DNA from: Pseudotabrizicola algicola
GTDB taxonomy: Bacteria > Pseudomonadota > Alphaproteobacteria > Rhodobacterales > Rhodobacteraceae
Direction: 5' to 3'
DNA length: 64,000 bases
Assembly: GCF_010915705.1 (NCBI RefSeq)
Contig: NZ_JAAIKE010000001.1
Coordinates: forward strand, 496,001-560,000
Numbering within the stretch: position 1 is the first letter of the stretch; each line of letters opens with the position of its first letter. A program made the position numbers and the translations under genes. Under the pieces are notes generated by a model. That model saw only the letters and a program-made list of their open reading frames with translations, made no database searches and was not told the origin of the DNA. This document shows positions 9,380 to 17,890 of this stretch, piece after piece.

Positions 9380-10182
9380 AAGAAGCCTCCGGTGTCCTTG
9401 CCGCCGGTCTTTGCGATGCCGCGACGGCGGAAGAATTCTGCGATGGAAAGAAGGGTGACCGACACCAGCACCAGAATGGTGCCAAGCGCCAGCATGGCCG
9501 GAACCTTGGCTGGAAAGCGGAACTGGCTGTAGATATAGGACGACAGCACGGTATCGGCGCCGGCAAGGAAATAGGCGATGATGAACTCGTCAAGGCTGAT
9601 GGTGAAACAGATCAGCAGGGACGAGATGATGCCGGGTGCCACCAGCGGCAGGATGATGAGCCGGAAGGTCGAAACCGGCCCCTCGCCCAGATCATAGGCG
9701 GCTTCCTCCAGCGACTTGTCCAGCGACTGGAAGGCCGACGACAGGATCGCCACCGCAAAGGGCGTGGTGATGAGCACATGGCCCAGAATGACGGTGAAGA
9801 TCGACAGCGGCACCGAGATCGCCAACAGCACGACCAGCAGCGACATCGCCACGATCATCTCGGGCAAGACCAGCGGCAGCATGATCAGCCCCACCAGCCC
9901 CCCCTTGCCCGGAAAGGCATAGCGCGTGCTCGCCCGCGCGCCAAAGACGCCCAGCACCGTGGCGATCACCGCGGTAGACCCCGAGATGATCAGCGAGTTC
10001 TGCAAGGCCCGCCACAGCTGCCGGTCGGCCCACATCTCGGCAAACCAGTTGGTGGTGAAGCCCGACAGCGGAAAGGCGATGATGCGGCTGTCATTGAAGG
10101 CAAAGATCGGCAGCAGCGCGATCGGGGCATAGAGAAAGATCAGATAGCCGATGGCATAGGCCCGCAAACCCGGAGATTTCAT
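9376..10182 (-). CDS. ABC transporter permease, PotC type
   Basis: A 268-residue inner-membrane permease with about six transmembrane helices. The EAA loop that contacts the ATPase is visible as EEAAYDLGEGPVSTFRLIILP (about residues 160-180). It closely resembles PotC/PotI of polyamine importers. An aromatic- and acid-rich stretch (ISLDEFIIAYF) matches the conserved membrane segment of that group. It lies between the other permease gene (10 bp upstream) and the ATPase gene (4-bp overlap), so the three form one transcription unit. Confidence 0.9.
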   Translation of the reverse strand: MKSPGLRAYAIGYLIFLYAPIALLPIFAFNDSRIIAFPLSGFTTNWFAEMWADRQLWRALQNSLIISGSTAVIATVLGVFGARASTRYAFPGKGGLVGLIMLPLVLPEMIVAMSLLVVLLAISVPLSIFTVILGHVLITTPFAVAILSSAFQSLDKSLEEAAYDLGEGPVSTFRLIILPLVAPGIISSLLICFTISLDEFIIAYFLAGADTVLSSYIYSQFRFPAKVPAMLALGTILVLVSVTLLSIAEFFRRRGIAKTGGKDTGGFL

Positions 10183-10192
10183 CAGCAGCCCC

Positions 10193-11074
10193 CTATCGTG
10201 CCGGCCCGAGGAAGCGCCGGTTCACCAGCACGAAGGCCAGCGAAAGTAGCGCCACGATCAGCATCGCCGACACCGCGATGGCCGAGCCGAGGGGCTTGTT
10301 GTTGATCTTCAGCATCTGCACTTCCATCATGTTGGCGATCATCGGCAGCTTGCCGCCACCGATCAGATCGGGCGTCACATAATCGCCGATCGTCGGGATG
10401 AACACGATCAGCACCGCCGCAATCACGCCCCCCATCGACAGGGGCAGCGTCACCCGCCAGAAGGTGCGCAGCTTGCTCTCGCCCAGATCCTGCCCCGCCT
10501 CCAGCAGGCTGCGGTCGATCTTCTCCAGCGCGACGAAGATCGGCAGGATCGCAAAGGGCGCATAGGCATGGGCCAGCGTCACCACCAGGGCCCCGACGTT
10601 GTAGTTGATCCAGGTCAGCGGCTCGTCGATGATGCCGATCCCCAGAAGCCCCGAGTTGATCACGCCGTTATAGCCAAGGATCACCTTCCACAGGAACACG
10701 CGGATCAGATAGCTCGTCCAGAACGGAATCGTGATCAGGAACAGCCACAGCGACTTCTTCGACGGCGCGACATGGAAGCTCACGAAATAGGCGATGGGAT
10801 AGGCGATCACCACCGTCACCACCGTCACCGACAGCGCCACGATCAACGACCGCAGCATGATCGCGCGGTAGACCGGCCCGGTCCAGACCTCGACATAATT
10901 GGCAAGGCTGAAATCCCAGGTAATCACCCCGCGACCCCCGGTCGCCAGCGAATAGATCACCACCGTCGCAAGGGGCGCCGCCAGCAGCAGCACCGCATAA
11001 AGCGCCGTCGGGCTGATCATCAGCAGGCCCGAGCGCGCCTCGGACCGGCCAAGCGCCGAAGTGGATCTCGCCAT
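10193..11074 (-). CDS. ABC transporter permease, PotB type
   Basis: A 293-residue inner-membrane permease with six predicted helices and the EAA loop EAGQDLGESKLRTFWRVTLP. I start at MARSTSALG (11074) because AGGGGG lies five bases upstream; longer in-frame ATGs at 11095 and 11137 lack a comparable site. PotB/PotH-like. It heads the transporter cluster. A palindrome TTTGATCAAA lies 55-64 bases before the start and could be a regulatory site. The usual PotD/PotF gene is absent here, so the binding protein is either encoded elsewhere or shared with another system. Confidence 0.88.
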   Translation of the reverse strand: MARSTSALGRSEARSGLLMISPTALYAVLLLAAPLATVVIYSLATGGRGVITWDFSLANYVEVWTGPVYRAIMLRSLIVALSVTVVTVVIAYPIAYFVSFHVAPSKKSLWLFLITIPFWTSYLIRVFLWKVILGYNGVINSGLLGIGIIDEPLTWINYNVGALVVTLAHAYAPFAILPIFVALEKIDRSLLEAGQDLGESKLRTFWRVTLPLSMGGVIAAVLIVFIPTIGDYVTPDLIGGGKLPMIANMMEVQMLKINNKPLGSAIAVSAMLIVALLSLAFVLVNRRFLGPAR

Positions 11075-11200
11075 GTCACCCCCTGTCTGGCCCATCCCGA
11101 AGATGGTCTGCTGCCGCTGTTCCGCGACTTTGATCAAAACTTAGTCACATGCGCCCGAGACTGGCAAGGCCCGATCTGGCCCGTCACAAACCCCGCCACG

Positions 11201-11227
11201 AAAAAAGCCGGGCACCCGGCCCGGCTT
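11201..11227 (-). terminator. Rho-independent terminator of the 84-residue gene
   Basis: Minus-strand stem AAGCCGGGC / GCCCGGCTT with a five-base loop, followed by a T-tract (the A run 11201-11206 on the plus strand). It sits 26 bp after the stop of the small gene at 11253-11507 and separates it from the ABC operon. Confidence 0.8.
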
Positions 11228-11252
11228 CGCCCAAAATCGCGGCAGGCCTTGC

Positions 11253-11507
11253 TCAGCCCGCCACGCGTTCAATCGCGATGGCGCGCTTTTTCAACTCGTC
11301 ATACAGCGATGGCACCACCCGCACCGACCCGACCGCCGCCCGCAAGGCATCGGAAAGCCGCGCCTCGGTCGCCGAGCCGGAGACGCGCCACACCATGCGC
11401 CGCGCCACGCCATCATCATAAACAATCTCTGTCGCTCCGGCACGTCTGCGGTAGCCCAGAAAATCAGCCCCGCCATGCGGAGCATGGAAAGTGGTCTGTT
11501 GTCCCAT
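11253..11507 (-). CDS. Hypothetical protein, 84 residues
   Basis: I do not recognise the family. The protein is soluble, with no signal peptide or membrane segment. It has a basic middle (GYRRRAGATEIVYDDGVARRMVWRV) and a basic C-terminal helix (YDELKKRAIAIERVAG). The ATG at 11507 has AGGA twelve bases upstream. A strong terminator follows the stop codon, which supports a real, separately transcribed gene. The leader contains GCATG boxes (TGCATGCAACGACATGCA on the minus strand) of unknown meaning. Confidence 0.6.
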   Translation of the reverse strand: MGQQTTFHAPHGGADFLGYRRRAGATEIVYDDGVARRMVWRVSGSATEARLSDALRAAVGSVRVVPSLYDELKKRAIAIERVAG

Positions 11508-11744
11508 CGGAATGGTCCTGTCTTATTCTTTGCATGTCGTTGCATGCACTGCTCTTTATACCCCGAAACTGGGGCAGGCCCTGCCACCCGTCAAGCATCC
11601 CGCGCGCGCGGGCGGCAGAGCGTGCCGATTTTTCCGGCAAGGCGGGCGATTGTGCAACAGCCGCCCCGCCCGCGCCTTGTGCGCACCACAATGCCGCCAC
11701 AATCCTGCCACGATTGATCTTGTATCGATGTGCGGGCGTCGCCG

Positions 11745-13148
11745 TCAGACCATCAACTCGGCGGGCGGCTCTGCAAGCAGCCGCGCCAGCCGCCTGATTC
11801 CGTCCTGAAAGCGCTCCATCGAGACATTGCCCGACAGCGCCACGCGCACCGCATTGGGCGCGCGCCCGTGAATCAGCGCATATTCGTCGGCCGACCGCAC
11901 CATCACCCCCGCCGCCTCGGCATGGCTGCAAAAACTGCTGGCGCGCCAACCCGACGGCAGGCGCAGAAAGATGAACTGCAACCCCGCCTGCCAGCTCAAA
12001 TCGAACGCGCCCAAGGCGTTGACGGCAAATTGCAGCCGCTTGTCCAACTCCTCCTGCACCAGCCCGCGCAGGCGCACCGCTTCGCCCGATTGCAACAAAT
12101 GCAATACAATCGCCTCGATCGGGCGTGACAGCGCGAAAAACTGGTGCTGCGCGGTCAGCCGCCCCGTCTGGCCCATCCCCGTGGGGGCCACCAGATAGCC
12201 AAAGCGCAGGCCCGCCGAGATGGTTTTCGACAGGCTGCCCACATGCCAGACCCGCTCCGGCGCAAGCGCGCGCATCGACGGCAGGGTCGTGGTGGCGACA
12301 GAGTAACAATCATCATCAATGATCTGAAGGTCATAGCGGCGCGCAATCGCTACAATTGCCTGCCGCCGCTCCAGCCCCATACGCCCCGTGGTCGGGTTCT
12401 GCGCCTCGGTGGTCAGGCACAGAACCTGCGCCCCGTGGCGGCGGCAGGCTTGTTCCAATGCCTCCGGCACAATCCCTTCTGCGTCAATCTCGACCGCAAC
12501 CACCTCGGCACGGCTCAACCGTGCGGCATGGCGAAAACCGGGGTAGGCCAGTTCCTCGGTCAGCACCACCGGACGGTCCCCGCGCAAACAGCACATGAAA
12601 ACCAGATTGATCGCGTTCTGCCCGCCATGCGCCAGAACAATGTCATCTGCCGAAATCGGCCCCAGCACGCGCTCTGAAACCCAGTCACAGACCGCCGCAC
12701 GCAAGGGCAGTTCGGCCTGCTGGCTGGGATAGTCGATCCAGTCCGTCTCGCCATCCTCGCCCAAGGCGCGCAAAGCCGCTGCAATTGCAATGCCTTGCCC
12801 GACGTCGGGCAAGATCGGCGCGCGCAGGTCGACCTTGCCGCTGACGCGCGCAGGCTCGCGGTCTACAAACAGCGCCTGTGTCGGGCCAAGGCGCGGCGCG
12901 TTCGCCGCAACAAAGGTGCCGCGCCCCACCGTCGCCGCCAGCATCCCCTCTTGCGTCGCCAGACTATAGGCCCGCGCCACGGTGCCGGGCGTCACCTTCA
13001 ACTGCCACGCCAGTTCCCGCACCGTCGGCAACTGCGCCCCTGTCTCCAACTCGCCAGAGCGGATCGCCTCGCGCAGCGCCCGCGTCAGCGCCAGATATTT
13101 CGGGCCATCCTCATCCGACAGTTTGGGAAGCCATATTGTATCAGCCAC
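11745..13148 (-). CDS. MocR-type PLP-dependent transcriptional regulator (GntR family)
   Basis: An N-terminal GntR winged helix-turn-helix (about 1-80; ELAWQLKVTPGTVARAYSLATQEGML) is fused to a type I aminotransferase domain (about 110-465). The PLP lysine is in HVGSLSKTISAG. I favour the GTG at 13148, which has AGAGGA five bases upstream; an ATG at 13169 would add seven residues and has only a weak site. MocR proteins sense PLP or an amino compound, and this one may control itself and the divergent DUF1127 gene. TTGTAT(C/A) occurs three times in the 99-bp intergenic region and once inside the 5' end of the gene. The ligand cannot be inferred. Confidence 0.9.
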   Translation of the reverse strand: MADTIWLPKLSDEDGPKYLALTRALREAIRSGELETGAQLPTVRELAWQLKVTPGTVARAYSLATQEGMLAATVGRGTFVAANAPRLGPTQALFVDREPARVSGKVDLRAPILPDVGQGIAIAAALRALGEDGETDWIDYPSQQAELPLRAAVCDWVSERVLGPISADDIVLAHGGQNAINLVFMCCLRGDRPVVLTEELAYPGFRHAARLSRAEVVAVEIDAEGIVPEALEQACRRHGAQVLCLTTEAQNPTTGRMGLERRQAIVAIARRYDLQIIDDDCYSVATTTLPSMRALAPERVWHVGSLSKTISAGLRFGYLVAPTGMGQTGRLTAQHQFFALSRPIEAIVLHLLQSGEAVRLRGLVQEELDKRLQFAVNALGAFDLSWQAGLQFIFLRLPSGWRASSFCSHAEAAGVMVRSADEYALIHGRAPNAVRVALSGNVSMERFQDGIRRLARLLAEPPAELMV

Positions 13149-13216
13149 AATGTTCCTCTGGCGATTCATTGATCGGTTTTGTATCTCTTGTATATGGCCA
13201 AGCAGGCCATTGTATC
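13136..13216. promoter_or_regulatory. TTGTAT direct repeats, candidate MocR operator
   Basis: Copies of TTGTATC or TTGTATA at 13136-13142, 13179-13185, 13188-13194 and 13210-13216, all on the plus strand, between mocR and the divergent DUF1127 gene. A GGCCA-AGCA-GGCCA pair lies between the last two. MocR regulators typically bind direct repeats near divergent promoters, which fits. Assignment to this regulator is inference. Confidence 0.55.
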
Positions 13217-13247
13217 AACACAAATCATTCGTGAATAGGAACCCGAC

Positions 13248-13460
13248 ATGTCTCCCGCCGAAACGCTGGTTTTCCGCCCCGCCTCCCTGCCTCCGCTGTC
13301 GCGGCTGGTGCTGGCCGCCGCGGTCCGCGTCGTCACCTGGGAGGCACGTCAACGCACCCGAAAGGGCTTGCAGCGGCTTGATGCCCACCTGCTGCGCGAC
13401 GTCGGGATCGACCCGATGACCGCCGAGGCAGAGGCCAACCGCCGCTTCTGGGAGGCATAA
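13248..13460 (+). CDS. DUF1127 small protein (YjiS/CcaF1-like)
   Basis: A 70-residue basic protein ending in the DUF1127 signature RLDAHLLRDVGIDPMTAEAEANRRFW (about residues 45-69). Members of this family in alphaproteobacteria are RNA-binding or stress-linked; the relative CcaF1 of Rhodobacter sphaeroides affects sRNA maturation. The ATG at 13248 has AGGA six bases upstream. It is divergent from mocR and ends in its own strong terminator. The role here is not known. The Arg-rich helix (TWEARQRTRKGLQRL) would suit nucleic-acid binding. Confidence 0.85.
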   Translation: MSPAETLVFRPASLPPLSRLVLAAAVRVVTWEARQRTRKGLQRLDAHLLRDVGIDPMTAEAEANRRFWEA

Positions 13461-13494
13461 GCGCCCCCGCCTTCAGATATTTGCTCCCCTGACT

Positions 13495-13522
13495 GGGCCG
13501 GCTTGTTCCGGCCCTTTTTTTT
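13495..13522 (+). terminator. Rho-independent terminator after the DUF1127 gene
   Basis: Stem GGGCCGG / CCGGCCC, loop CTTGTT, then eight T. Begins 35 bp after the stop codon at 13460. Confidence 0.92.
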
Positions 13523-13535
13523 GCGTGCCGCCGTG

Positions 13536-13793
13536 TCAGCCGCGCCCGCGCCGCAGATCGCGGAACAGCGAGATGCCCGCCCCCAGCACGAGGGCCGGCA
13601 CAATCGACACCAGCCCGACCGAGGCCGCCCCCATCTCGCAGCCGCCCGAACTGCCCGCCCCGCAGCCCCCCGCCAGATGCGCAAGCCCCAGCAGCCCGAA
13701 CATCAGCGCCGCGGGCAGCACAAGCGCCGCCACCAGCCCGAAGCCCAACGCCCGCAAGGCAAGGCGCGGCCATGATGGTCTGCTCCCGCTCAT
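13536..13793 (-). CDS. Small membrane protein of unknown function
   Basis: 85 residues with two hydrophobic segments (about 13-40 and 55-75) separated by a Gly/Cys/Ser-rich loop (GGCGAGSSGGCEM). Basic ends (MSGSRPSWPRL and FRDLRRGRG) suggest both termini face the cytoplasm. I recognise no family. It could be real because it fills the interval between two strong terminators with a coherent two-helix topology, but no clear ribosome-binding site decides it. Confidence 0.55.
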   Translation of the reverse strand: MSGSRPSWPRLALRALGFGLVAALVLPAALMFGLLGLAHLAGGCGAGSSGGCEMGAASVGLVSIVPALVLGAGISLFRDLRRGRG

Positions 13794-13969
13794 CGCGCAT
13801 GTCCCCCCATTTGTGCGGTGCCGCGCCCATAAGGCCAGAAACCGCGGGCAACACCAAGCACCTTCTCGCCGGGCCTGCTGGCGCGGAGAAGGTGAATAGT
13901 TCGTTAAGGTGCGGGGGTTAACCGGTTGATTTCGATGGATATTGCCCCCTGTAACACAGGCGGGCGTGC

Positions 13970-14001
13970 AAAAGAAAAGGCCCGCCAGAGGGCGGGCCTT
14001 T
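13970..14001 (-). terminator. Rho-independent terminator of rplM-rpsI
   Basis: Stem AAAGGCCCGCC (13976-13986) / GGCGGGCCTTT (13991-14001) with loop AGAG. On the minus strand it is followed by the T-rich run TTTTCTTTT. It starts 20 bp after the rpsI stop codon. Confidence 0.9.
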
Positions 14002-14021
14002 CCAGAAAAAAGATCGAAAGA

Positions 14022-14513
14022 TCAGCGCTTCGAGAACTGGAAGGACTTGCGGGCCTTGGCCTTGCCATACTTCTTCCGTTCCACCACGCGGCTGTCACGG
14101 GTCAGGAAGCCGGCAGCCTTCAGCGCGCCGCGCAGGCCGGGTTCATACAGCTGCAGGGCCTTGGAAATGCCGTGCTTCACAGCGCCCGCCTGCCCCGACA
14201 GACCGCCTCCCACCACGGTGGCCATCACGTCGAACTGGCCCTCCACGTTTGCCACGGTAAAGGGCTGCTTGAGGATCATCTGCAGAACCGGACGGGCGAA
14301 GTAGGCCGCCATTTCCTTGCCGTTCACCGTCACCTTGCCGGTGCCGGGCTTGACCCAGACGCGGGCCACGGCGTTCTTCCGCTTGCCGGTCGCATAGGAC
14401 CGACCCAGCGCGTCGCGCACTGCCACACGCGGGGCCGCAGCAGGAGCTGCCACATCAGCCGAGGTGCCGGAAACGGCCGATTTCAGATCGTCGAGGGATT
14501 TGATGTCAGCCAT
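14022..14513 (-). CDS. rpsI: Small ribosomal subunit protein uS9
   Basis: 163 residues. The conserved S9 domain begins at [15 protein letters not shown] (about residue 40) and ends with the basic tail [18 protein letters not shown] that reaches into the ribosomal P site. The extra 35-40 N-terminal residues (Ala/Asp-rich) are characteristic of alphaproteobacterial S9. I start at the ATG 14513, nine bases after GGAG; a GTG at 14519 overlapping the rplM stop is a poorer choice. Co-transcribed with rplM, two bases after its stop codon. Confidence 0.96.
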   Translation of the reverse strand: MADIKSLDDLKSAVSGTSADVAAPAAAPRVAVRDALGRSYATGKRKNAVARVWVKPGTGKVTVNGKEMAAYFARPVLQMILKQPFTVANVEGQFDVMATVVGGGLSGQAGAVKHGISKALQLYEPGLRGALKAAGFLTRDSRVVERKKYGKAKARKSFQFSKR

Positions 14514-14515
14514 GA

Positions 14516-14980
14516 TCACGCGCTCCGGGTGTTCTTGGGGTTCAGCGCCGCGACGTCGAGAACGGTCGGCTGCTGAGCTTCATGCGGATGCGCCGCACCG
14601 GCATAGACGCGCAGGTTCGTCATCTGCTGACGGCCCAGACGGTTGCGGGTGATCATGCGCTCGACGGCCTTGATCACGACACGCTCGGGATGCGCGCCTT
14701 CCAGCACCTGACGTGCGGTGCGCTGCTTGATCCCGCCCGGATGGCCGGTGTGCCAGTAATAGACCTTGTCGGCACGCTTGTTGCCGGTCATCTGGATCTT
14801 GTCCGCGTTGATCACGATGACATTGTCACCCATGTCCATGTGCGGGGTGAAGGTCGGCTTGTTCTTGCCGCGCAGGATGTTGGCGACGATCGTGGCAAGG
14901 CGGCCCAGAACGATACCTTCGGCATCGATCAGGATCCACTTTTTCTCGATGTCCGCCGGAGTAGCGGTAAACGTTTTCAT
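14516..14980 (-). CDS. rplM: Large ribosomal subunit protein uL13
   Basis: 154 residues with the usual [22 protein letters not shown] start, the [12 protein letters not shown] core, [14 protein letters not shown], and the C-terminal [16 protein letters not shown]. First gene of the two-gene rplM-rpsI operon, with a good sigma-70-like promoter 56-85 bp upstream. Confidence 0.97.
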   Translation of the reverse strand: MKTFTATPADIEKKWILIDAEGIVLGRLATIVANILRGKNKPTFTPHMDMGDNVIVINADKIQMTGNKRADKVYYWHTGHPGGIKQRTARQVLEGAHPERVVIKAVERMITRNRLGRQQMTNLRVYAGAAHPHEAQQPTVLDVAALNPKNTRSA

Positions 14981-15036
14981 CGGTGGTGTCCCATAGAGGA
15001 TAGGCAGGGGTTGCCCCCCGGTAACTCGGATGGCGG

Positions 15037-15065
15037 CTTATCGCGTATCATGGATGCACCGTCAA
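15037..15065 (-). promoter_or_regulatory. Sigma-70-type promoter of rplM-rpsI
   Basis: On the minus strand TTGACG (15065-15060) and GATAAG (15042-15037) are separated by exactly 17 bp. An AT-rich stretch (15070-15125) lies immediately upstream and could act as an UP element. The initiation region would leave a leader of about 50 nt before rplM. Confidence 0.7.
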
Positions 15066-15134
15066 GCGGCTCTATGAATATAAAACTCAGTAAAATCAAT
15101 GTCTTGAAAAAGTGGTATCTGGATACCCCACCGG

Positions 15135-15869
15135 CTAGGCCGCCAGCAGACGCAAGGCCCGTGCGCGCGCGGGGGGGATTGCGGCGATTTCAACCCCTGT
15201 CAGCACATGCAGTGTGTCCATCTCGCGGTCGATGACGGCATGGTCGCTCACCCAGCCGCCCATCGACAGATAGGTGCGCAGCAAGGGGGGTAAGGCCGCT
15301 TCCGAAGCTGCGGACTGCGCGGCAAGGTCGGCCAGCGTCACCCGTTCCGGTGCAAGCGGACCGGGGCGCCACAGATCGGGCGCCAACCGGGGCGCGAGTG
15401 CGGCAAGGGCCTTGGCGTGAAGACCGGTATCGGCACCGGCAAAGCTGGAGCAACCAAAGAGCAGCGCGATCCCACGCTCATCGACCATCCGCGTCAGCCC
15501 CGCCCAAGCCAGCCGCAAGATATCGGGGTCGTGCCGCGCCGGGTCCAGACAAAAGCGGCCCAGTTCCAGCATCGGACCGGGAAAGCAGGCCAATCTGGCC
15601 AGATCATAGAATTGCGCCGAATAGGAGCGCGCCACCGTCTCGCCACGAAACTCTTGCACCCGAAAGCAGGCAACAGGGTCGGCGCGGGCCTGATCGAAAA
15701 CCAGCACATGGCTGGCCGTGTCGTCATAGGCATCGGCATCTTGACCGCTGGCGCGGGCCTTGCCGCGGGCCGCCAGAAAGGCGCTGTGGCGCAGGCGCTG
15801 CGCCGCGCCAATCTCTGCCGCAGTCTGGGCAAGACGTACCTCGTAACGCCCGCGCGACAATGGCTTCAT
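15135..15869 (-). CDS. olsB: L-ornithine N-alpha-acyltransferase (ornithine lipid synthesis)
   Basis: Transfers a 3-hydroxyacyl group from ACP to ornithine, making lyso-ornithine lipid. 244 residues from the ATG at 15869, preceded by GGGG. The GNAT-like fold is shared with autoinducer synthases: [21 protein letters not shown] (residues 7-27), [16 protein letters not shown], and a C-terminal [22 protein letters not shown] stretch that is highly typical of OlsB. The second enzyme, OlsA, which O-acylates the lyso-lipid, is not adjacent. Divergent from msrB. Confidence 0.88.
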   Translation of the reverse strand: MKPLSRGRYEVRLAQTAAEIGAAQRLRHSAFLAARGKARASGQDADAYDDTASHVLVFDQARADPVACFRVQEFRGETVARSYSAQFYDLARLACFPGPMLELGRFCLDPARHDPDILRLAWAGLTRMVDERGIALLFGCSSFAGADTGLHAKALAALAPRLAPDLWRPGPLAPERVTLADLAAQSAASEAALPPLLRTYLSMGGWVSDHAVIDREMDTLHVLTGVEIAAIPPARARALRLLAA

Positions 15870-15973
15870 GCGGCCCCCATGACCCTTGGCACCCGACCCC
15901 TCCCCCCCTAGATACTTCAATGACAGCGCGGCGCGCCGCGACCGTCAGCCGAACAGAACCACAGGAGATGCGT

Positions 15974-16369
15974 ATGGACAAGGTCGTGAAATCAGAGTCC
16001 GAATGGCAGGCGATGCTGTCGGACCTCGCCTACAAGGTCACGCGCAAGCATGGCACCGAGCGGGCCTTTACACATGACAATTTTCCCAAGGTGCCGGGGA
16101 CTTATCGCTGCGTCTGCTGCGATGCGCCGCTGTTCGACCAATCGACAAAGTTCGACTCCGGCACCGGCTGGCCCAGCTTTTATGCGCCGATCAGTGAAGA
16201 GACGGTGGGCGAATCCGAGGATCGGAGTTGGTTCATGCGGCGCACGGAAGTGCATTGCAACCGGTGTGATGCGCATCTTGGCCATGTGTTCAACGACGGC
16301 CCTGCCCCGACGGGCCTGCGCTATTGCATGAACGGTGTGGCGCTGAAATTCGAAGCGGCAGATGAGTGA
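15974..16369 (+). CDS. msrB: Peptide-methionine (R)-S-oxide reductase
   Basis: Reduces methionine-R-sulfoxide in proteins. 131 residues from the ATG at 15974, six bases after AGGAG; an ATG at 15968 overlaps the ribosome-binding site. The four zinc cysteines are in CVCC (about 46-49) and [13 protein letters not shown] and [11 protein letters not shown] carry the substrate pocket and the catalytic Cys near the C-terminus. Cytoplasmic, single-domain MsrB with no MsrA fusion. Convergent with bamE. Confidence 0.95.
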   Translation: MDKVVKSESEWQAMLSDLAYKVTRKHGTERAFTHDNFPKVPGTYRCVCCDAPLFDQSTKFDSGTGWPSFYAPISEETVGESEDRSWFMRRTEVHCNRCDAHLGHVFNDGPAPTGLRYCMNGVALKFEAADE

Positions 16370-16389
16370 TCGCGCGGCGGTCTTCCGGA

Positions 16390-16887
16390 CTATTCGCCCA
16401 GAACCTGCCCCGCGCTCAGACGGCCGAAACTTGCGAAAAGCTGGGCCAAGACGCTTTGGCCTTTAACGCTGCTTTCGGTGACACGGCGCGACAAGGGCAC
16501 GATCTGGCCGCGCTCGATCCCGAAACGCTCGACATTCTGCAAGACCCCGGCTTGGCTAAAGGTCAGCGCGACAACCTGACGGTCCACCTCTTTGGGCGCC
16601 AGGGCGCCGCGCTGTTCCCAGCGGCTTTGCACGTAGAACCAGCCGGTATCGTTCAGCAGGCCCGAGGTCGACGGGCGCCCCACTTTGGGCGCGGCAGTGA
16701 CCCGCGTATCCTGACCGACGACGAGCGTTGCCAGATCCTCTTCGGCCGGAACATAGCCGTGATTGCGGTAGATGGGCGCGCAGGCGGTCAGCGCTAAGGC
16801 AAGGCCAAGGGCGATGCAGGCGCGCCGGATGCGGCGGGGCGATAAAGCTGCCGGCTTTGGGTCGCGCTGCGCTCTCGTCGATGCCAT
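16390..16887 (-). CDS. bamE: Outer membrane protein assembly factor BamE
   Basis: A 165-residue lipoprotein of the BAM complex, which folds beta-barrels into the outer membrane. A basic N-terminus and hydrophobic stretch end in the lipobox LTAC, with Cys36 as the lipidation site. The SmpA/OmlA domain follows (YVPAEEDLATLVVGQDTR, LNDTGWFYVQSRWE, VALTFSQAGVL). The N-terminal region before the hydrophobic core is long (about 22 residues), so the true start could be internal. It is divergent from yceD, as is common in this order. Confidence 0.9.
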   Translation of the reverse strand: MASTRAQRDPKPAALSPRRIRRACIALGLALALTACAPIYRNHGYVPAEEDLATLVVGQDTRVTAAPKVGRPSTSGLLNDTGWFYVQSRWEQRGALAPKEVDRQVVALTFSQAGVLQNVERFGIERGQIVPLSRRVTESSVKGQSVLAQLFASFGRLSAGQVLGE

Positions 16888-17132
16888 CGATTGTCTTCCC
16901 TACCCAGCGTTGCCGCATGTCAGGGTCTTGCTTTCACCTCTGGACTTGCCAAGCGAAGTGTCGCCGCTTAGGTGCCACAGGACCAAGACCCGCCTCTTGA
17001 TGCAAAGGCTTACAGAAGGATGCAGGCCGGTTCAAGAATGGAACGCGCGCAACCGTTACGCCCCTCGGCGCTCTGCGCGGCGGGCCGCCACCAGTGCCGG
17101 ACTCGGCCATATGACACAAAGGTGATTGCCCG

Positions 17133-17723
17133 ATGAAGAAATCCACCCCCGCACCCGAAGAGATCGTGCCGGAACGTCCACCCGCGCTCAGCCATCCCTT
17201 CCGCTCGGGCGCGCTGTCGATGCGCAAGCCGACACGGTTCGACCTGGAGCCCGACGCGGCAACCCGCGCCGCAATCGCCCAGGATCTCGGCCTGCTGTCG
17301 GTGGTCTCGTTTTCCTTCAAGGGCGAAATCCGCCCGGCGGCCAGCCGCGATTTCCTGCTCGAGGCGCAACTGGCTGCGGTGGTGGATCAGCCCTGCGTGC
17401 TGACGCTTGCGCCGGTGCGCAGCGAAATCCGTGAAACGGTTGTCCGGCGTTACCTGTCCGATTGGGTGGAGCCAACCGGGGACGAGGTGGAAATGCCCGA
17501 AGATGACAGCGCGGAAGCGATTCCGGAGGTGATCGATGTGGGCGGCGTGGCGCTGGAGGCGCTGGTGCTGTCCTTGCCGCTTTATCCCCGTGCGTCGGGG
17601 GCAGAACTGGGCGATGTGGCCGCAACCCCGCCGGGGGCCGAACCGCTGCGTGATAGCGATCTGAAACCCTTTGCCTCGCTCGCGGCGCTGAAAGACAAAT
17701 TGAATGGCAGTTCCGAGGCTTGA
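17133..17723 (+). CDS. YceD/DUF177 family protein
   Basis: 196 residues. The family is encoded directly before rpmF across bacteria and is implicated in 23S rRNA accumulation. The conserved pattern is visible in LAPVRSEIRETVVRRYLSDW (about 91-110), in an acidic linker with VIDVGGVALEALVLSLPLYPR, and in the C-terminal FASLAALKDKLNGS. The usual Cys of the CxR motif is present (QPCVLTLAPV). It lies 167 bp upstream of rpmF with no terminator between, so co-transcription is likely. Confidence 0.88.
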   Translation: MKKSTPAPEEIVPERPPALSHPFRSGALSMRKPTRFDLEPDAATRAAIAQDLGLLSVVSFSFKGEIRPAASRDFLLEAQLAAVVDQPCVLTLAPVRSEIRETVVRRYLSDWVEPTGDEVEMPEDDSAEAIPEVIDVGGVALEALVLSLPLYPRASGAELGDVAATPPGAEPLRDSDLKPFASLAALKDKLNGSSEA

Positions 17724-17890
17724 TCTGGACCATGATGCGGAAATGGGCAGAATGGGGGTTGCGCCGCGCCCAGATAAATGTATGTTCCGCGCCTCATTCG
17801 GGGTGTGGAAACGCGCCTCCGGCGGCGTTATCCGCTAGAAGAATCGTCAAGTAAAACAGGGGCATGTCCCCACTACCCAAAGGTTGCGAC

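Noticed and set aside
13461-13535. CcsR-type small RNA (CCTCCTCCC motif) downstream of the DUF1127 gene
   Set aside because: In Rhodobacter such sRNAs can follow the DUF1127 gene ccaf1, but the CCTCCTCCC loop motif is absent here and only a terminator is present.
13905-13932. CtrA site around TTAAGGTGCGGGGGTTAA
   Set aside because: The spacing between TTAA boxes is ten bases rather than the seven required for the usual CtrA motif.
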